From Propionivibrio soli (GTDB lineage: Bacteria; Pseudomonadota; Gammaproteobacteria; Burkholderiales; Rhodocyclaceae), in contig NZ_JANZKY010000015.1 in the NCBI RefSeq assembly GCF_025770765.1, positions 109,780-173,779 on the forward strand: a stretch of 64,000 nucleotides of DNA, in the 5' to 3' direction. Below the pieces are notes generated by a model. It was not told the DNA's origin. It was given only the letters and a program-made list of their open reading frames with translations, and did not search any database. Below, piece after piece: positions 56,024 to 64,000 of this stretch. The position numbers and the translations under genes are program-made. Within the stretch, counting starts at the first letter, position 1. Each line of letters begins with the position of its first letter.

Positions 56024-57037
56024 TCAGCTCAAAAGTCGATAATCAAACATTTTCCGGCGCTCGCGCCAGGTCTCGGGCGTCATTCCGCTCCACCGTCGAA
56101 ACGCCCTACAAAACGAACTGGCGGCGGTATAGCCCAACCGTTTAGCCACCTCGGCAATCGGGAGTTTGGCATCTTCCAGAAGCACGCGAGCTAGGTCAAA
56201 GCGCTGCTCATCGAGCAGTTCATGGAAGCTCGTCCCTTCGTCGGTCAGGCGACGATGAAGCGTGCGCTCGTGGACCCCGAAGGTATCCGCTAATGCGGGT
56301 GCCGTCGCCTCGCCGGCCAAGATTGCCTTGCGCAAGGCACCGCGAACGTCGCGTGTGAAATCGCCGCCTGTGGAACCGGCGAACACGCCCATCGATTTCT
56401 CAAGATAGGCCACTAAATCGCGGTCGTACCGAGAAAACGGAGTGTCCAGCCAACCGGGATCAAACACCACGGCGTTACGGTCCGCTGAGAAAACGACCGA
56501 GCAGCTAAAGGCCGCCTGGTACGGTGCAACGTTCGTCGGTCGCGGGCGCTTGAGCCGGACTTCCTTCGCTTCCCACTTCGGGCCGCATAACTCCTTTAGA
56601 ACCGAGTACAAGCCCCCGATGACACCGTCGCCGATCTGGTCGGGGGTAGTGCGGTCCTTCGCATACATCTCGTACTCCAACTCGGCGGCTTGGGTGCTCT
56701 CGGTGAAATGGATCATCGAGCCATGCACCTGAAAGCGGCGGTATTCCACCAACGAACGGAGCGCCGCGCGCAGGTCGCGTGAATACCTCATAAGCAGGCC
56801 CAGCGCACCAAACCCGCGAAGTGGCATTTTCCGGCCAACGAGTAGCCCGAAATGTTCGCACCCTGTGGCGGCCATACAAAAGGCGACGACCTCGCTCCGT
56901 GTGGCGTGCGAGATCGGCGTATCCGGGTCATCGAAAATCGAGGCGTCGACACCACACCGGCTCAACAACTCCTTCGGATCTTCCCCCAAGTCCCGCAGAA
57001 CATCCGGTAGTGCACACATCGTTCCGACTCGAAGCAC
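56024..57037 (-). CDS. AraC-family regulator with Arabinose_bd-type N-terminus
   Basis: The 337-residue regulator has a long N-terminal domain typical of OruR-like AraC proteins (LRDLGEDPKELLSRCGVDASI, TGCEHFGLLVG) and a C-terminal AraC DNA-binding domain (ALADTFGVHERTLHRRL, LPIAEVAKRLGYTAASSFCR). It starts at GTG 57037 with GGGAG upstream. It may control the luciferase-like gene, which lies downstream on the same strand, but the target is not established. Confidence 0.9.
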   Translation of the reverse strand: MLRVGTMCALPDVLRDLGEDPKELLSRCGVDASIFDDPDTPISHATRSEVVAFCMAATGCEHFGLLVGRKMPLRGFGALGLLMRYSRDLRAALRSLVEYRRFQVHGSMIHFTESTQAAELEYEMYAKDRTTPDQIGDGVIGGLYSVLKELCGPKWEAKEVRLKRPRPTNVAPYQAAFSCSVVFSADRNAVVFDPGWLDTPFSRYDRDLVAYLEKSMGVFAGSTGGDFTRDVRGALRKAILAGEATAPALADTFGVHERTLHRRLTDEGTSFHELLDEQRFDLARVLLEDAKLPIAEVAKRLGYTAASSFCRAFRRWSGMTPETWRERRKMFDYRLLS

Positions 57038-57304
57038 CTCTATTCTCCCATCATCTTTATGACTGCTTTGCCGACCAACCGACGGCTATGACCTTGGTAA
57101 TATCCGTACGCGCTTTTGGAATTGTCTGCAAATGTACATTCGGACGTTGATGCAGATCAATTCTTAAGGCAAAAACCATGTACACTAAGGAGGTTACGGG
57201 AAACTCCTGTACACAAAAATAGTACAACAAGGCTAACGCTGCTAACGTTTGGCGTCACGACCATAGTCCATGCAGCATCAGCGAAAGCGCATTTGGGGAA
57301 CACC

Positions 57305-58915
57305 ATGAAGATTTCAAAGAAACTGCTCATCATGGGCTGCTGTTCGGTGGCGGCTCTGCTTGCCCTGGGCGGACTCGGATTCTATTTGACGGAAACGCTG
57401 GGTGGTGCCCTCAGCTATACCACCAAGAACGTTCTCCCGAGCTTGGAAACGATCTATAGGCTAAAGACGAATCAACAACAAGTGGCAATGAACGTGTATC
57501 GCCACATTCTGGCTGATGAGCCGAAGGAGTTCGACGAAGCAGAGAAGGGTATTGCAGTCGCGCAGAAAGCGATGCGCGATGAGTTCGTCAGGTATGAGCC
57601 GCTCATTAGCTCCGCAAGAGATAAAGAACTCTACGAAGCGGAAAAGTCGACCGCTGAGGAGTACTTCCGCCTGCTTCCATCGCTTCTGGAGAAGTCTCGC
57701 GGGCTCGACAAAGAAGCCGCGCAGACTCAAGCAGCGGCGATGGCCGCGGTTCGTATGAAGCTCGCCAACGTCATTGACGAACATATCGGAGAGACCGAAA
57801 CCCAGTCGAGAAGCATGGAAGCACACGCCGTTAAAGCCGCTAATCGTGGGCGGATGCTCACCTTAGCTATTACGTTGTTCGCGTCGATCGTCGTCGGCAC
57901 CGTCAGTTTCGTTGTCGTGCGCGGCATCAACCGCTCGTTATCCGAAATTCAGTGCGCCATCGAGCGTATTGAAGGACAGTTGGATTTCACCGTGCAGGCG
58001 GAAGTGATCGGCAAGGATGAGATTTCCGATGTTTCTTCGGCCCTGAACCGGCTATTGGCCAAGCTCCGTTCTAGCCTCAGTTCTGTGACGATGAGTTCCG
58101 CCAAGCTCTCGGAGGCGGCGGCCCAATTAGCCCTGGCGTCGGACCAGGTGGCGTCGGCGTCGGCACATCAAAGCGATGCCGCGTCCGGCATGGCCGCCAG
58201 CGTGGAAGAAATGACCGTCAGTATTACTCACGTCAGCGACCGGTCGAACGAAGCGCAAACCTTATCTGCAGACTCTGGGAAACTGGCCGAGGAAGGGAAG
58301 CACGTTATCTCGCAGACGGTTGAAGACATCAATCAAATCGCGGCTTCCGTATCCGAAGCCGCCGAGTGCATTCGTCAATTGGAGGCCCGGAGTGAGCAGA
58401 TTTCTTCGGTCGTGTCCGTCATCAAAGAAGTGGCTGACCAGACGAACTTGCTCGCTTTGAATGCCGCGATCGAGGCCGCACGCGCCGGAGAACAGGGACG
58501 CGGGTTTGCCGTCGTTGCCGACGAGGTGCGTAAATTGGCGGAGCGTACCGCTGGGTCAACGACGGAAATCGCCGAGATGATCAACGCCGTGAAGTCCGTT
58601 TCGAAAACGGCCGTTGACAGCATGACGCATGCGGAGGGACTGGTGAAAAGCGGGGTCGAACGGGCCGGCAACGCCAGCGATGCCATTCAGAAAATCGAGG
58701 CGGGAAGCAAACAAGCGGTGATGATGGTCGAGGAAATTGCGTCGGCGATTCGCGAGCAAAGCCAGGCGAGCAACACCATCGCGTCCAGTGTGGAGGGGAT
58801 CGCGCAGATGGCGGAAGAAAGCAGTGCCGCCGCGAAGAACAGTTCCGAAGCGGCCCATAACGTGGATGAACTCGCCAAGGAAGTGCGTCAAGTGGTCGGG
58901 GCCTATCGGGTGTAG
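57305..58915 (+). CDS. Methyl-accepting chemotaxis protein 2
   Basis: The 536-residue receptor has TM helices near 10-30 and 185-205, a helical periplasmic domain, HAMP and a signalling domain with [20 protein letters not shown] and [18 protein letters not shown]. It is a paralogue of the receptor encoded at 19508. ATG 57305 is chosen because it starts the signal-anchor helix; a start at 57116 would add an unrelated leader. No c-di-GMP riboswitch precedes it. Confidence 0.93.
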   Translation: MKISKKLLIMGCCSVAALLALGGLGFYLTETLGGALSYTTKNVLPSLETIYRLKTNQQQVAMNVYRHILADEPKEFDEAEKGIAVAQKAMRDEFVRYEPLISSARDKELYEAEKSTAEEYFRLLPSLLEKSRGLDKEAAQTQAAAMAAVRMKLANVIDEHIGETETQSRSMEAHAVKAANRGRMLTLAITLFASIVVGTVSFVVVRGINRSLSEIQCAIERIEGQLDFTVQAEVIGKDEISDVSSALNRLLAKLRSSLSSVTMSSAKLSEAAAQLALASDQVASASAHQSDAASGMAASVEEMTVSITHVSDRSNEAQTLSADSGKLAEEGKHVISQTVEDINQIAASVSEAAECIRQLEARSEQISSVVSVIKEVADQTNLLALNAAIEAARAGEQGRGFAVVADEVRKLAERTAGSTTEIAEMINAVKSVSKTAVDSMTHAEGLVKSGVERAGNASDAIQKIEAGSKQAVMMVEEIASAIREQSQASNTIASSVEGIAQMAEESSAAAKNSSEAAHNVDELAKEVRQVVGAYRV

Positions 58916-59338
58916 GGAGCGGCGCGGCTGACCATTTTTGCGGGGTCGCCCCTACGGCCCGACATGAGAAGCAGGAATCCGCCTTGGTGGGGAGTGGTCG
59001 TATGCCGGGTTTTTCGTTGATAAATATCAGGTTTTCCCCGATTTTTTCCCTCCTCAGGAGTGCGTACAGTTTCCCCAATGTGGCCACTTGGGTCCGAAGC
59101 GGCCAGCCGGGGAGCCTAGTGCTTCTCGGCTCGCCATCATGCTCGATGGTGCGCGTCGAACCCTGCCGCTAAAGCGGATTCGAATTCAGCGATGACGTGG
59201 TCGCTGACTGTCCTGAAGACGGAGCGATTGAAGAGCAAAAGCGAACCAAAGGACTGCGCTCCAACGATTGGGACAGCCGATTTCTCAATCATTGCCGGTG
59301 AAGGCCGGGTGTATGAATGAAAATAGCAAAAAAACCCG
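58916..59338. other. 423-bp intergenic stretch
   Basis: It lies between the second MCP gene and the PAS-GGDEF-EAL gene and shows an A7 tract just before the latter. No gene was recognised. Confidence 0.5.
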
Positions 59339-61144
59339 GTGGATAAGATGCTCCTCGTGCCGCGCGTCACCAGTTTGAATCCTTCCATCGATGGGTTGGC
59401 AGCGCGATTCGGGAGAGCGTTTGAAAGCCCTCGCGAACAGCGCCTCCAACAGCTCATTCACGACCGAACTCGCCTATTGGCTGCCGTATTCGAGCACAGC
59501 CAAGAGGGCATTACGGTCAGCGACCGTAACAACAACATCCTCACGGTAAATGAGGCATTCACGCGGATCACCGGATACACCGAGGAGGAAGTGGTCGGCA
59601 AGAATCCTCGAGTCCTAGCCTCTGGGCGGCACGACAAAGCGTTCTACGACGCGATGTGGGAATCAATCAACACGCGCGGGTACTGGAAGGGAGAACTGTG
59701 GAATCGATGCAAAAACGGAGATGTACGGCCCAAATCATTCAGCATCAGTGTGGTCAGGAACGATGACGGGGAAATCGTCAATCATCTTGCGATCTTCTCC
59801 GATATCACTGACCGAAAACTCGCCGAAGAACGCATTGAATTCCTCTCACACCACGATGCGCTCACCAGACTACCCAACCGTATCCTGACACGCGACAGGT
59901 TCGAGCAAGCCGTCGCCAAGACTCAGCGCGAGCAGACGGGAATCGGCGTGCTCTTCGTCGATCTGGACAACTTCAAGTACGTCAACGATAGCTTCGGACA
60001 TCAAGCGGGAAATCGGTTACTTGTCACGTCCGTTGGACGGCTTAAGCAGTTCATCCGGGAAACTGACACGATTTCTCGCCAAGGTGGCGATGAGTTCGTC
60101 ATTATCCTTCCCGATATCAAAGAATCCGCAGCCGTTGAGCGTGTAGCGAGCCAGATTCTGGTTAATCTCGCCTGGCCGTTCGAGATCGAAGGCTACTCCA
60201 TCGGCATATCGGCGAGTGTGGGCATTTCTTTCTATCCAGCACACGGCAGAGACTTCGATGCGTTGCTGCAGAACGCCGAAGCCGCCATGTACGCGGCAAA
60301 AGCGGCCGGGAAGAACGGCTATCGCGTCTTCAGCGAAGAAATGAATGCCGATGCGCTGGACAAGCTCAAACTGAAGGCGATGCTGCGTCTGGCCATCGAC
60401 AAGAGAGAGTTCTATCTCGTCTATCAGCCGCAATTCGACCTTTCAACACAACGCCTCATCGGCGTAGAAGCGCTTATACGCTGGCATCACCCTGAAGAGG
60501 GGGTGATTCCGCCCGGGCGATTTATTCCGGTCGCCGAAGAGTCCGGGATGATTGGCGAAATTGGTGAATGGGTGATCAATGAAGCCTGCCGGCAGGGCAG
60601 GGAATGGTTCGATGCCGGCATTGGCCCTTTCGTCGTCGCCGTCAACGTTTCGACGCAACAGTTCGTAAACGGGGCCATTTTGAGAACCGTTAAGCGAGTC
60701 CTCGAGCGAACAGGCTTCCCCCCGCAATTTCTCGAACTGGAATTTACCGAATCCGGCCTACTGAGCGACATCCGAAATTCGCTGACTACCATTGAGGCTG
60801 TTCGCGCACTCGGCGTAAAGACGTCCATTGATGACTTCGGTACGGGATATTCCAGTTTGAGTTATCTGCAGCAGTTTAAGGTCGAGAGGCTGAAAATCGA
60901 CCAGTCGTTCATTCGAGCAATCGGTGCGAATGCCGAAGGGATGGAAATCGTTCGCGCCATCATCCAGTTGGGCAAGACGCTGCGCCTCAGCGTTATTGCC
61001 GAGGGCGTGGAGACCGAACTCCATCTGCAAACGCTGAAAAAACTCGGATGCGATGAGGCCCAAGGGTATCTCTTCAGTCGGCCGCTCACCGTGCCGGACC
61101 TGATGAAGTTCATCAACGAGGGGAAGGGGGCGTCCCTATTATGA
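59339..61144 (+). CDS. PAS-GGDEF-EAL cyclic-di-GMP signalling protein
   Basis: The 601-residue cytoplasmic protein has a PAS domain (about 45-155), a GGDEF domain with an intact RQGGDEF motif (about 256) and RETD inhibitory site, and an EAL domain with EALIRWHHP (about 377). It can in principle make and break cyclic di-GMP; which activity dominates is not evident. GTG 59339 has a poor ribosome site. ATG 59314 has a good one but is out of frame; one extra A in the A7 run would join it. Confidence 0.9.
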   Translation: MDKMLLVPRVTSLNPSIDGLAARFGRAFESPREQRLQQLIHDRTRLLAAVFEHSQEGITVSDRNNNILTVNEAFTRITGYTEEEVVGKNPRVLASGRHDKAFYDAMWESINTRGYWKGELWNRCKNGDVRPKSFSISVVRNDDGEIVNHLAIFSDITDRKLAEERIEFLSHHDALTRLPNRILTRDRFEQAVAKTQREQTGIGVLFVDLDNFKYVNDSFGHQAGNRLLVTSVGRLKQFIRETDTISRQGGDEFVIILPDIKESAAVERVASQILVNLAWPFEIEGYSIGISASVGISFYPAHGRDFDALLQNAEAAMYAAKAAGKNGYRVFSEEMNADALDKLKLKAMLRLAIDKREFYLVYQPQFDLSTQRLIGVEALIRWHHPEEGVIPPGRFIPVAEESGMIGEIGEWVINEACRQGREWFDAGIGPFVVAVNVSTQQFVNGAILRTVKRVLERTGFPPQFLELEFTESGLLSDIRNSLTTIEAVRALGVKTSIDDFGTGYSSLSYLQQFKVERLKIDQSFIRAIGANAEGMEIVRAIIQLGKTLRLSVIAEGVETELHLQTLKKLGCDEAQGYLFSRPLTVPDLMKFINEGKGASLL

Positions 61145-61332
61145 ATCGAAAGATTGGTTCTTCTCTGTTAGGCAAACAGTTGCGTGGAATACCAGCCTCT
61201 GGCCAGTCCGAGCTCAATAAAGAGCGGGAGCATCTCTCCTCATCCTTCACCCATTCGATTTGCGCACTTTTCCGGTGAGGATAGGCGTAGCCGAGCGATA
61301 GAAAACCGCCGGCTGCTCAAGTACTACGCCCC

Positions 61333-62997
61333 ATGACGCTTCTCCCCGCGAGTTTTCAGCATCGAATTACGCTCCTTTTCGCGGGCATCGCCCTGCTCGT
61401 CGGCGTGCCGGTCTCGATGTATGTCAGCCATACCTATTCGAACCAACTGATCGAAGACCGCGGCCGCGCGTTGCAGGAACTCGCCTTCGCCGTGGCGACC
61501 GTCTTATCCGAGAACCTCCATGAGCGGCAACGCGAGATCGAATACTTAGTCGAAACAGCGCGCTTCCATGAAGAGATACTGGAGAGCGAGAACTTCGTCC
61601 CGATCCTCGAAGGGTTGCAGAAATCGCACCGCTACTACTCCTGGATCGGATTTGCTGAGGCGGCCGGTACGGTACGTGCTGCAACGGGTCACCTCTTAGT
61701 GGGGGAAAACGTCACGGGAGAGCCCTGGTTCGCGAACGGCATGAAAGGTTCTTTTGTCGGGGACCTCCATGAAAGCCCGAGGCTGGCCGAGCTGCTTCCT
61801 CCCGATGCCGGGATGGGCTCCGTACGCTTCATTGACTTTGCGGCGCCAGTTTTCGATACGCGCGGGATCGTGCGCGGGGTGATCGGAGCGCACGTTCATT
61901 GGGTGTGGGCGGATGAAGCCATTCGGGCGATCATTCCTCTCAGCGCCAATGAACAGCGGATGGACGTGCTAATTGCGAACAAAGTCGGTCAAGTTCTCTA
62001 TCCGATGGCCCTCGACAACCTCAGCGTCCCGGCGACGGCCGCGTTCAAGTCAACGTTCTCCATCGAGTCCTGGAGTTCGGATACCGAGTACGTGACCGCC
62101 AGTGCCTTCATCCGGGAAGTAACTCCCGACGACCCATTGAGTTGGCGGATTATCATCCGACAACCGAAAGAGGTTGCGCTCAAAGACGTCAAGGCGCTAC
62201 AGCGAGTTCTTTTTGTATCGGTGTTTGTGGCCACCGTGTTGTTCCTTTGCTTGGTGTGGTGGTGCGCGTCGATGATGAGTCGCCCGGTGCGGCAATTAGC
62301 CAAATTCGCACGAAGGGTCGAGCAGGGCGAAGAAACCACGCGGCTCGAGGTTCCAACCTCCACCGCCGAATTGCGGCAACTGGTCGACGCGGTGCGGGGA
62401 ATGGCGTCCACCTTGATCCACCGAAAACTGGCACTTGAGGATAGCAACACCCGTCTCGAACAACGTGTGCAGGAGAGGACGGCCGAGCTCGAACGGCTTA
62501 ATGGCGAATTGGTGTATCTCGCGCGTCGGGACGCGCTGACCACGTTGGCAAATCGAATGGCGGCGAACGAGCGCTTACGAGATGAATTTCTCCGCATGAA
62601 GCGAACCGGCGTCGCCTATTCGGTCCTGCTTCTCGACATCGATTTCTTCAAGCGGATTAATGACACGTTGGGCCACGCCACGGGCGACCAGGTTTTACGG
62701 CACGTCGCGAAAATCCTCAAATCCTCGCTTCGTCAGACCGACTTTGTTGCGCGTTTCGGCGGCGAGGAGTTTATTGTTTTGCTGCCGGCCACCGATACTT
62801 CCGATGCAAGAATAGTGGCAGAGAATATCCGGCATGCCGTCGAGGTTTCGCCCCCTGACGAAGTGGAGCGGGTCACCGTCAGTGTCGGCGTGGCGACCGC
62901 GAATCCTCAGCAGGCGGCGGAAGATGAGGCAGTGCACGAAGCTGACGAGAAGCTATATGAGGCCAAGCACGCAGGCAGGAACTGTGTGGCATCCTAG
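61333..62997 (+). CDS. Membrane diguanylate cyclase with periplasmic sensor
   Basis: The 554-residue protein has a TM near 12-32, a periplasmic dCache-like sensor of about 250 residues, a second TM near 293-315, a HAMP segment, and a GGDEF domain with GGEEF near 475, preceded by the RQTD inhibitory site. All catalytic residues look intact, so it should make cyclic di-GMP. A sensor ligand cannot be named. It ends 12 bp before the bluB copy. Confidence 0.92.
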   Translation: MTLLPASFQHRITLLFAGIALLVGVPVSMYVSHTYSNQLIEDRGRALQELAFAVATVLSENLHERQREIEYLVETARFHEEILESENFVPILEGLQKSHRYYSWIGFAEAAGTVRAATGHLLVGENVTGEPWFANGMKGSFVGDLHESPRLAELLPPDAGMGSVRFIDFAAPVFDTRGIVRGVIGAHVHWVWADEAIRAIIPLSANEQRMDVLIANKVGQVLYPMALDNLSVPATAAFKSTFSIESWSSDTEYVTASAFIREVTPDDPLSWRIIIRQPKEVALKDVKALQRVLFVSVFVATVLFLCLVWWCASMMSRPVRQLAKFARRVEQGEETTRLEVPTSTAELRQLVDAVRGMASTLIHRKLALEDSNTRLEQRVQERTAELERLNGELVYLARRDALTTLANRMAANERLRDEFLRMKRTGVAYSVLLLDIDFFKRINDTLGHATGDQVLRHVAKILKSSLRQTDFVARFGGEEFIVLLPATDTSDARIVAENIRHAVEVSPPDEVERVTVSVGVATANPQQAAEDEAVHEADEKLYEAKHAGRNCVAS

Positions 62998-63009
62998 AGA
63001 ATACGTAGG

Positions 63010-63671
63010 CTTGGCCTGGCGGGTTCTCCCATGCTTACGCCGCTGCAATCAGTCGCCCGGTGATTCGGTGGATTTCTGGTATAGGGAACCGTTCGCGTCG
63101 GCTTGCAAGATGGCTTGCTCTCGCATCAAAGCCTGCACTAAAGGTCGCTGCGCGTCGCTCTGACCCCACGCCTCGAAGTAGACAAGGTCCTGAATGGGCA
63201 TCCGCGGCAGCCAACCCGCAGTCTCAAGTTCGGGTTTGGCGTAGAAATGGCTGACGTAACCGACGCACAGATAGGCAATTGGCACGATTTCCTTCGGAAT
63301 ACCCAAAGCCGTCTGCAAATCAACCTGATTGAAGATGCTGACCCACCCGACACCTAGCCCTTCGGCGCGCGCCGCCAGCCAGAGGTTCTGAACCGCGCAG
63401 ACACTGCTGTAGAGGTCCATCGTTTTCATGTGTGTGCGGCCGACGACGACTGGGCCTGTTCGCTCGCGATCACAGGTAATGCAAATCCCAACGGGCGCCT
63501 CGAGAATCCCCTCCAACTTGAGCTTCCGGTAGGTGGCCCGCTTGTCTCCTGCGAACATATCGGCGGCTTCGGCGTGCGCTTTCTCAAACGCCGCGTGCAC
63601 TCGCCGCTTCGTCGGTTCGGACTGCACAATCAGGAAGTTCCACGGCTGCATGAACCCGACCGACGGCGCAT
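63010..63671 (-). repeat. Inverted duplicate, copy B (3' part of bluB)
   Basis: This block copies 47965-48626 in reverse orientation, at equal length. It starts 12 bases after the diguanylate cyclase stop and ends where bluB homology breaks off at codon 54-55. Differences include a few C/T transitions and one A-to-C change that alters Lys to Gln. Confidence 0.9.
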
Positions 63672-63684
63672 AGTGGTGACCCAA
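63049..63684 (-). pseudogene. 5'-truncated bluB copy
   Basis: The copy keeps residues from about 55 to the end of BluB but lacks the RRDVR flavin-binding start, the promoter and the B12 riboswitch. A chance TTG supplies a frame of 211 codons. It is almost identical to the intact gene at 47805, so the duplication is recent. Expression and activity are doubtful. Confidence 0.85.
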
Positions 63685-63756
63685 AAATGCAGCTTGCTCA
63701 CAAGATTACCGTGATCTAAGAATATGTTGATGTGTATTGATGAAAAATCAATGAGG

Positions 63757-63774
63757 TGCACCATTCCGGTGCGC
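63757..63774. promoter_or_regulatory. NtrC-type palindrome upstream of MCP 3
   Basis: TGCACC-attcc-GGTGCG is close to the NtrC consensus TGCACC-N5-GGTGCA. It lies about 100 bp before the start of the third chemoreceptor gene. A downstream GG-N9-GC is one base short of a sigma-54 spacing, so function is uncertain. Confidence 0.35.
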
Positions 63775-63875
63775 ATTGTAAGCAGGTGCTGAAATGCTTC
63801 GTGAGATCAGGCTCCCCTTGTGAAAAGCGTCAAAACAATCTCCGCAATTGGTCTGTCTATAAAGAGGCCTCTTCT

Positions 63876-64000
63876 ATGAAAAACCTTACCATCGCCAAGC
63901 GGCTCATCCTTCTAATCGTCGTCTCGGTAGTGGCTTTGATTCTCGTCGGTGTCGATGGACTCTCCGCGGCGATCGATGCACAAAAAGGGGTCAGTCAGGT
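63876..64000 (+). CDS. Methyl-accepting chemotaxis protein 3, 5' part only
   Basis: The window ends 42 codons into this gene. The visible start (KNLTIAKRLILLIVVSVVAL) is a basic N-terminus followed by a signal-anchor helix, the same layout as in the two complete receptors. A 12-base perfect palindrome AAGAGGCCTCTT covers the ribosome site at 63862-63873. The identification is by resemblance to the paralogues. Confidence 0.6.
   Translation, partial: MKNLTIAKRLILLIVVSVVALILVGVDGLSAAIDAQKGVSQ

Noticed and set aside
55643..56194. 183-codon plus-strand frame
   Set aside because: Its 3' third is antisense to the AraC gene and its 5' part has no family resemblance.
57165..57220. AAGGCAAAAACC and a hairpin before the second MCP, resembling a c-di-GMP riboswitch start
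   Set aside because: The conserved GACGCAAAGCC, CCGGCCTAA and GGTAGCGGGG elements are missing.
1..64000. tRNA, rRNA, CRISPR, replication origin or complete prophage
   Set aside because: No such gene, repeat array or phage structural gene was recognised on either strand by reading; a dedicated search could still find a short one.

Overview
The window looks like a chromosomal stretch of a Gram-negative betaproteobacterium, most likely Burkholderiales or a near relative. It is GC-rich with dense genes on both strands. The LysR, AraC, MCP and GGDEF/EAL regulators, the CusCBA/CopK/CzcE copper genes and the short hydrolase and oxidoreductase genes all fit that group. The exact order cannot be settled from the sequence alone. 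No rRNA, tRNA or CRISPR array was seen.

1-18.9 kb is a loosely organised accessory region of small enzymes: aldo/keto reductase, a beta-hydroxyacid dehydrogenase-like protein, RidA, three SnoaL/NTF2-fold proteins, WrbA, VOC and DHFR-like proteins, alpha/beta hydrolases, an SDR that lacks the catalytic Tyr, a LysE exporter, a beta carbonic anhydrase and Ohr, with LysR and AraC regulators.

18.9-23.8 kb holds a cyclic-di-GMP-I riboswitch with its own promoter and intrinsic terminator. It leads a methyl-accepting chemotaxis protein (MCP) gene and a small gene for a predicted DNA-binding protein. An orphan NERD-nuclease/UvrD-helicase gene follows.

24-46.5 kb is a metal-handling island. A copper two-component system (copRS type) is divergent from a run of periplasmic copper genes: an outer-membrane factor, a Tat multicopper oxidase, cupredoxins, CusF-like and DUF411 proteins, a complete HME4-type CusCBA efflux system, CopK-like, CzcE-like, DUF305, DUF2933 and Met-rich proteins. 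A shared ATTAC-N6-GTAAT operator precedes several of them. The copper P-type ATPase survives only as a frameshifted relic. A chromate transporter and a Fur-box-led FtrB/FtrC iron uptake pair close the island.

46.5-57 kb carries a 2H phosphoesterase, a cobalamin-riboswitch-controlled bluB (lower ligand of B12), a YegD-type Hsp70, a LysR/hydrolase/DcuC divergon, an IS3 relic, a luciferase-like monooxygenase and an AraC regulator. 57-64 kb is a signalling block: a second MCP, a PAS-GGDEF-EAL protein, a membrane diguanylate cyclase, a 662-bp inverted near-identical copy of most of bluB, and the start of a third MCP. Cyclic-di-GMP enzymes and a cyclic-di-GMP-responsive chemoreceptor leader are therefore both present, about 40 kb apart.
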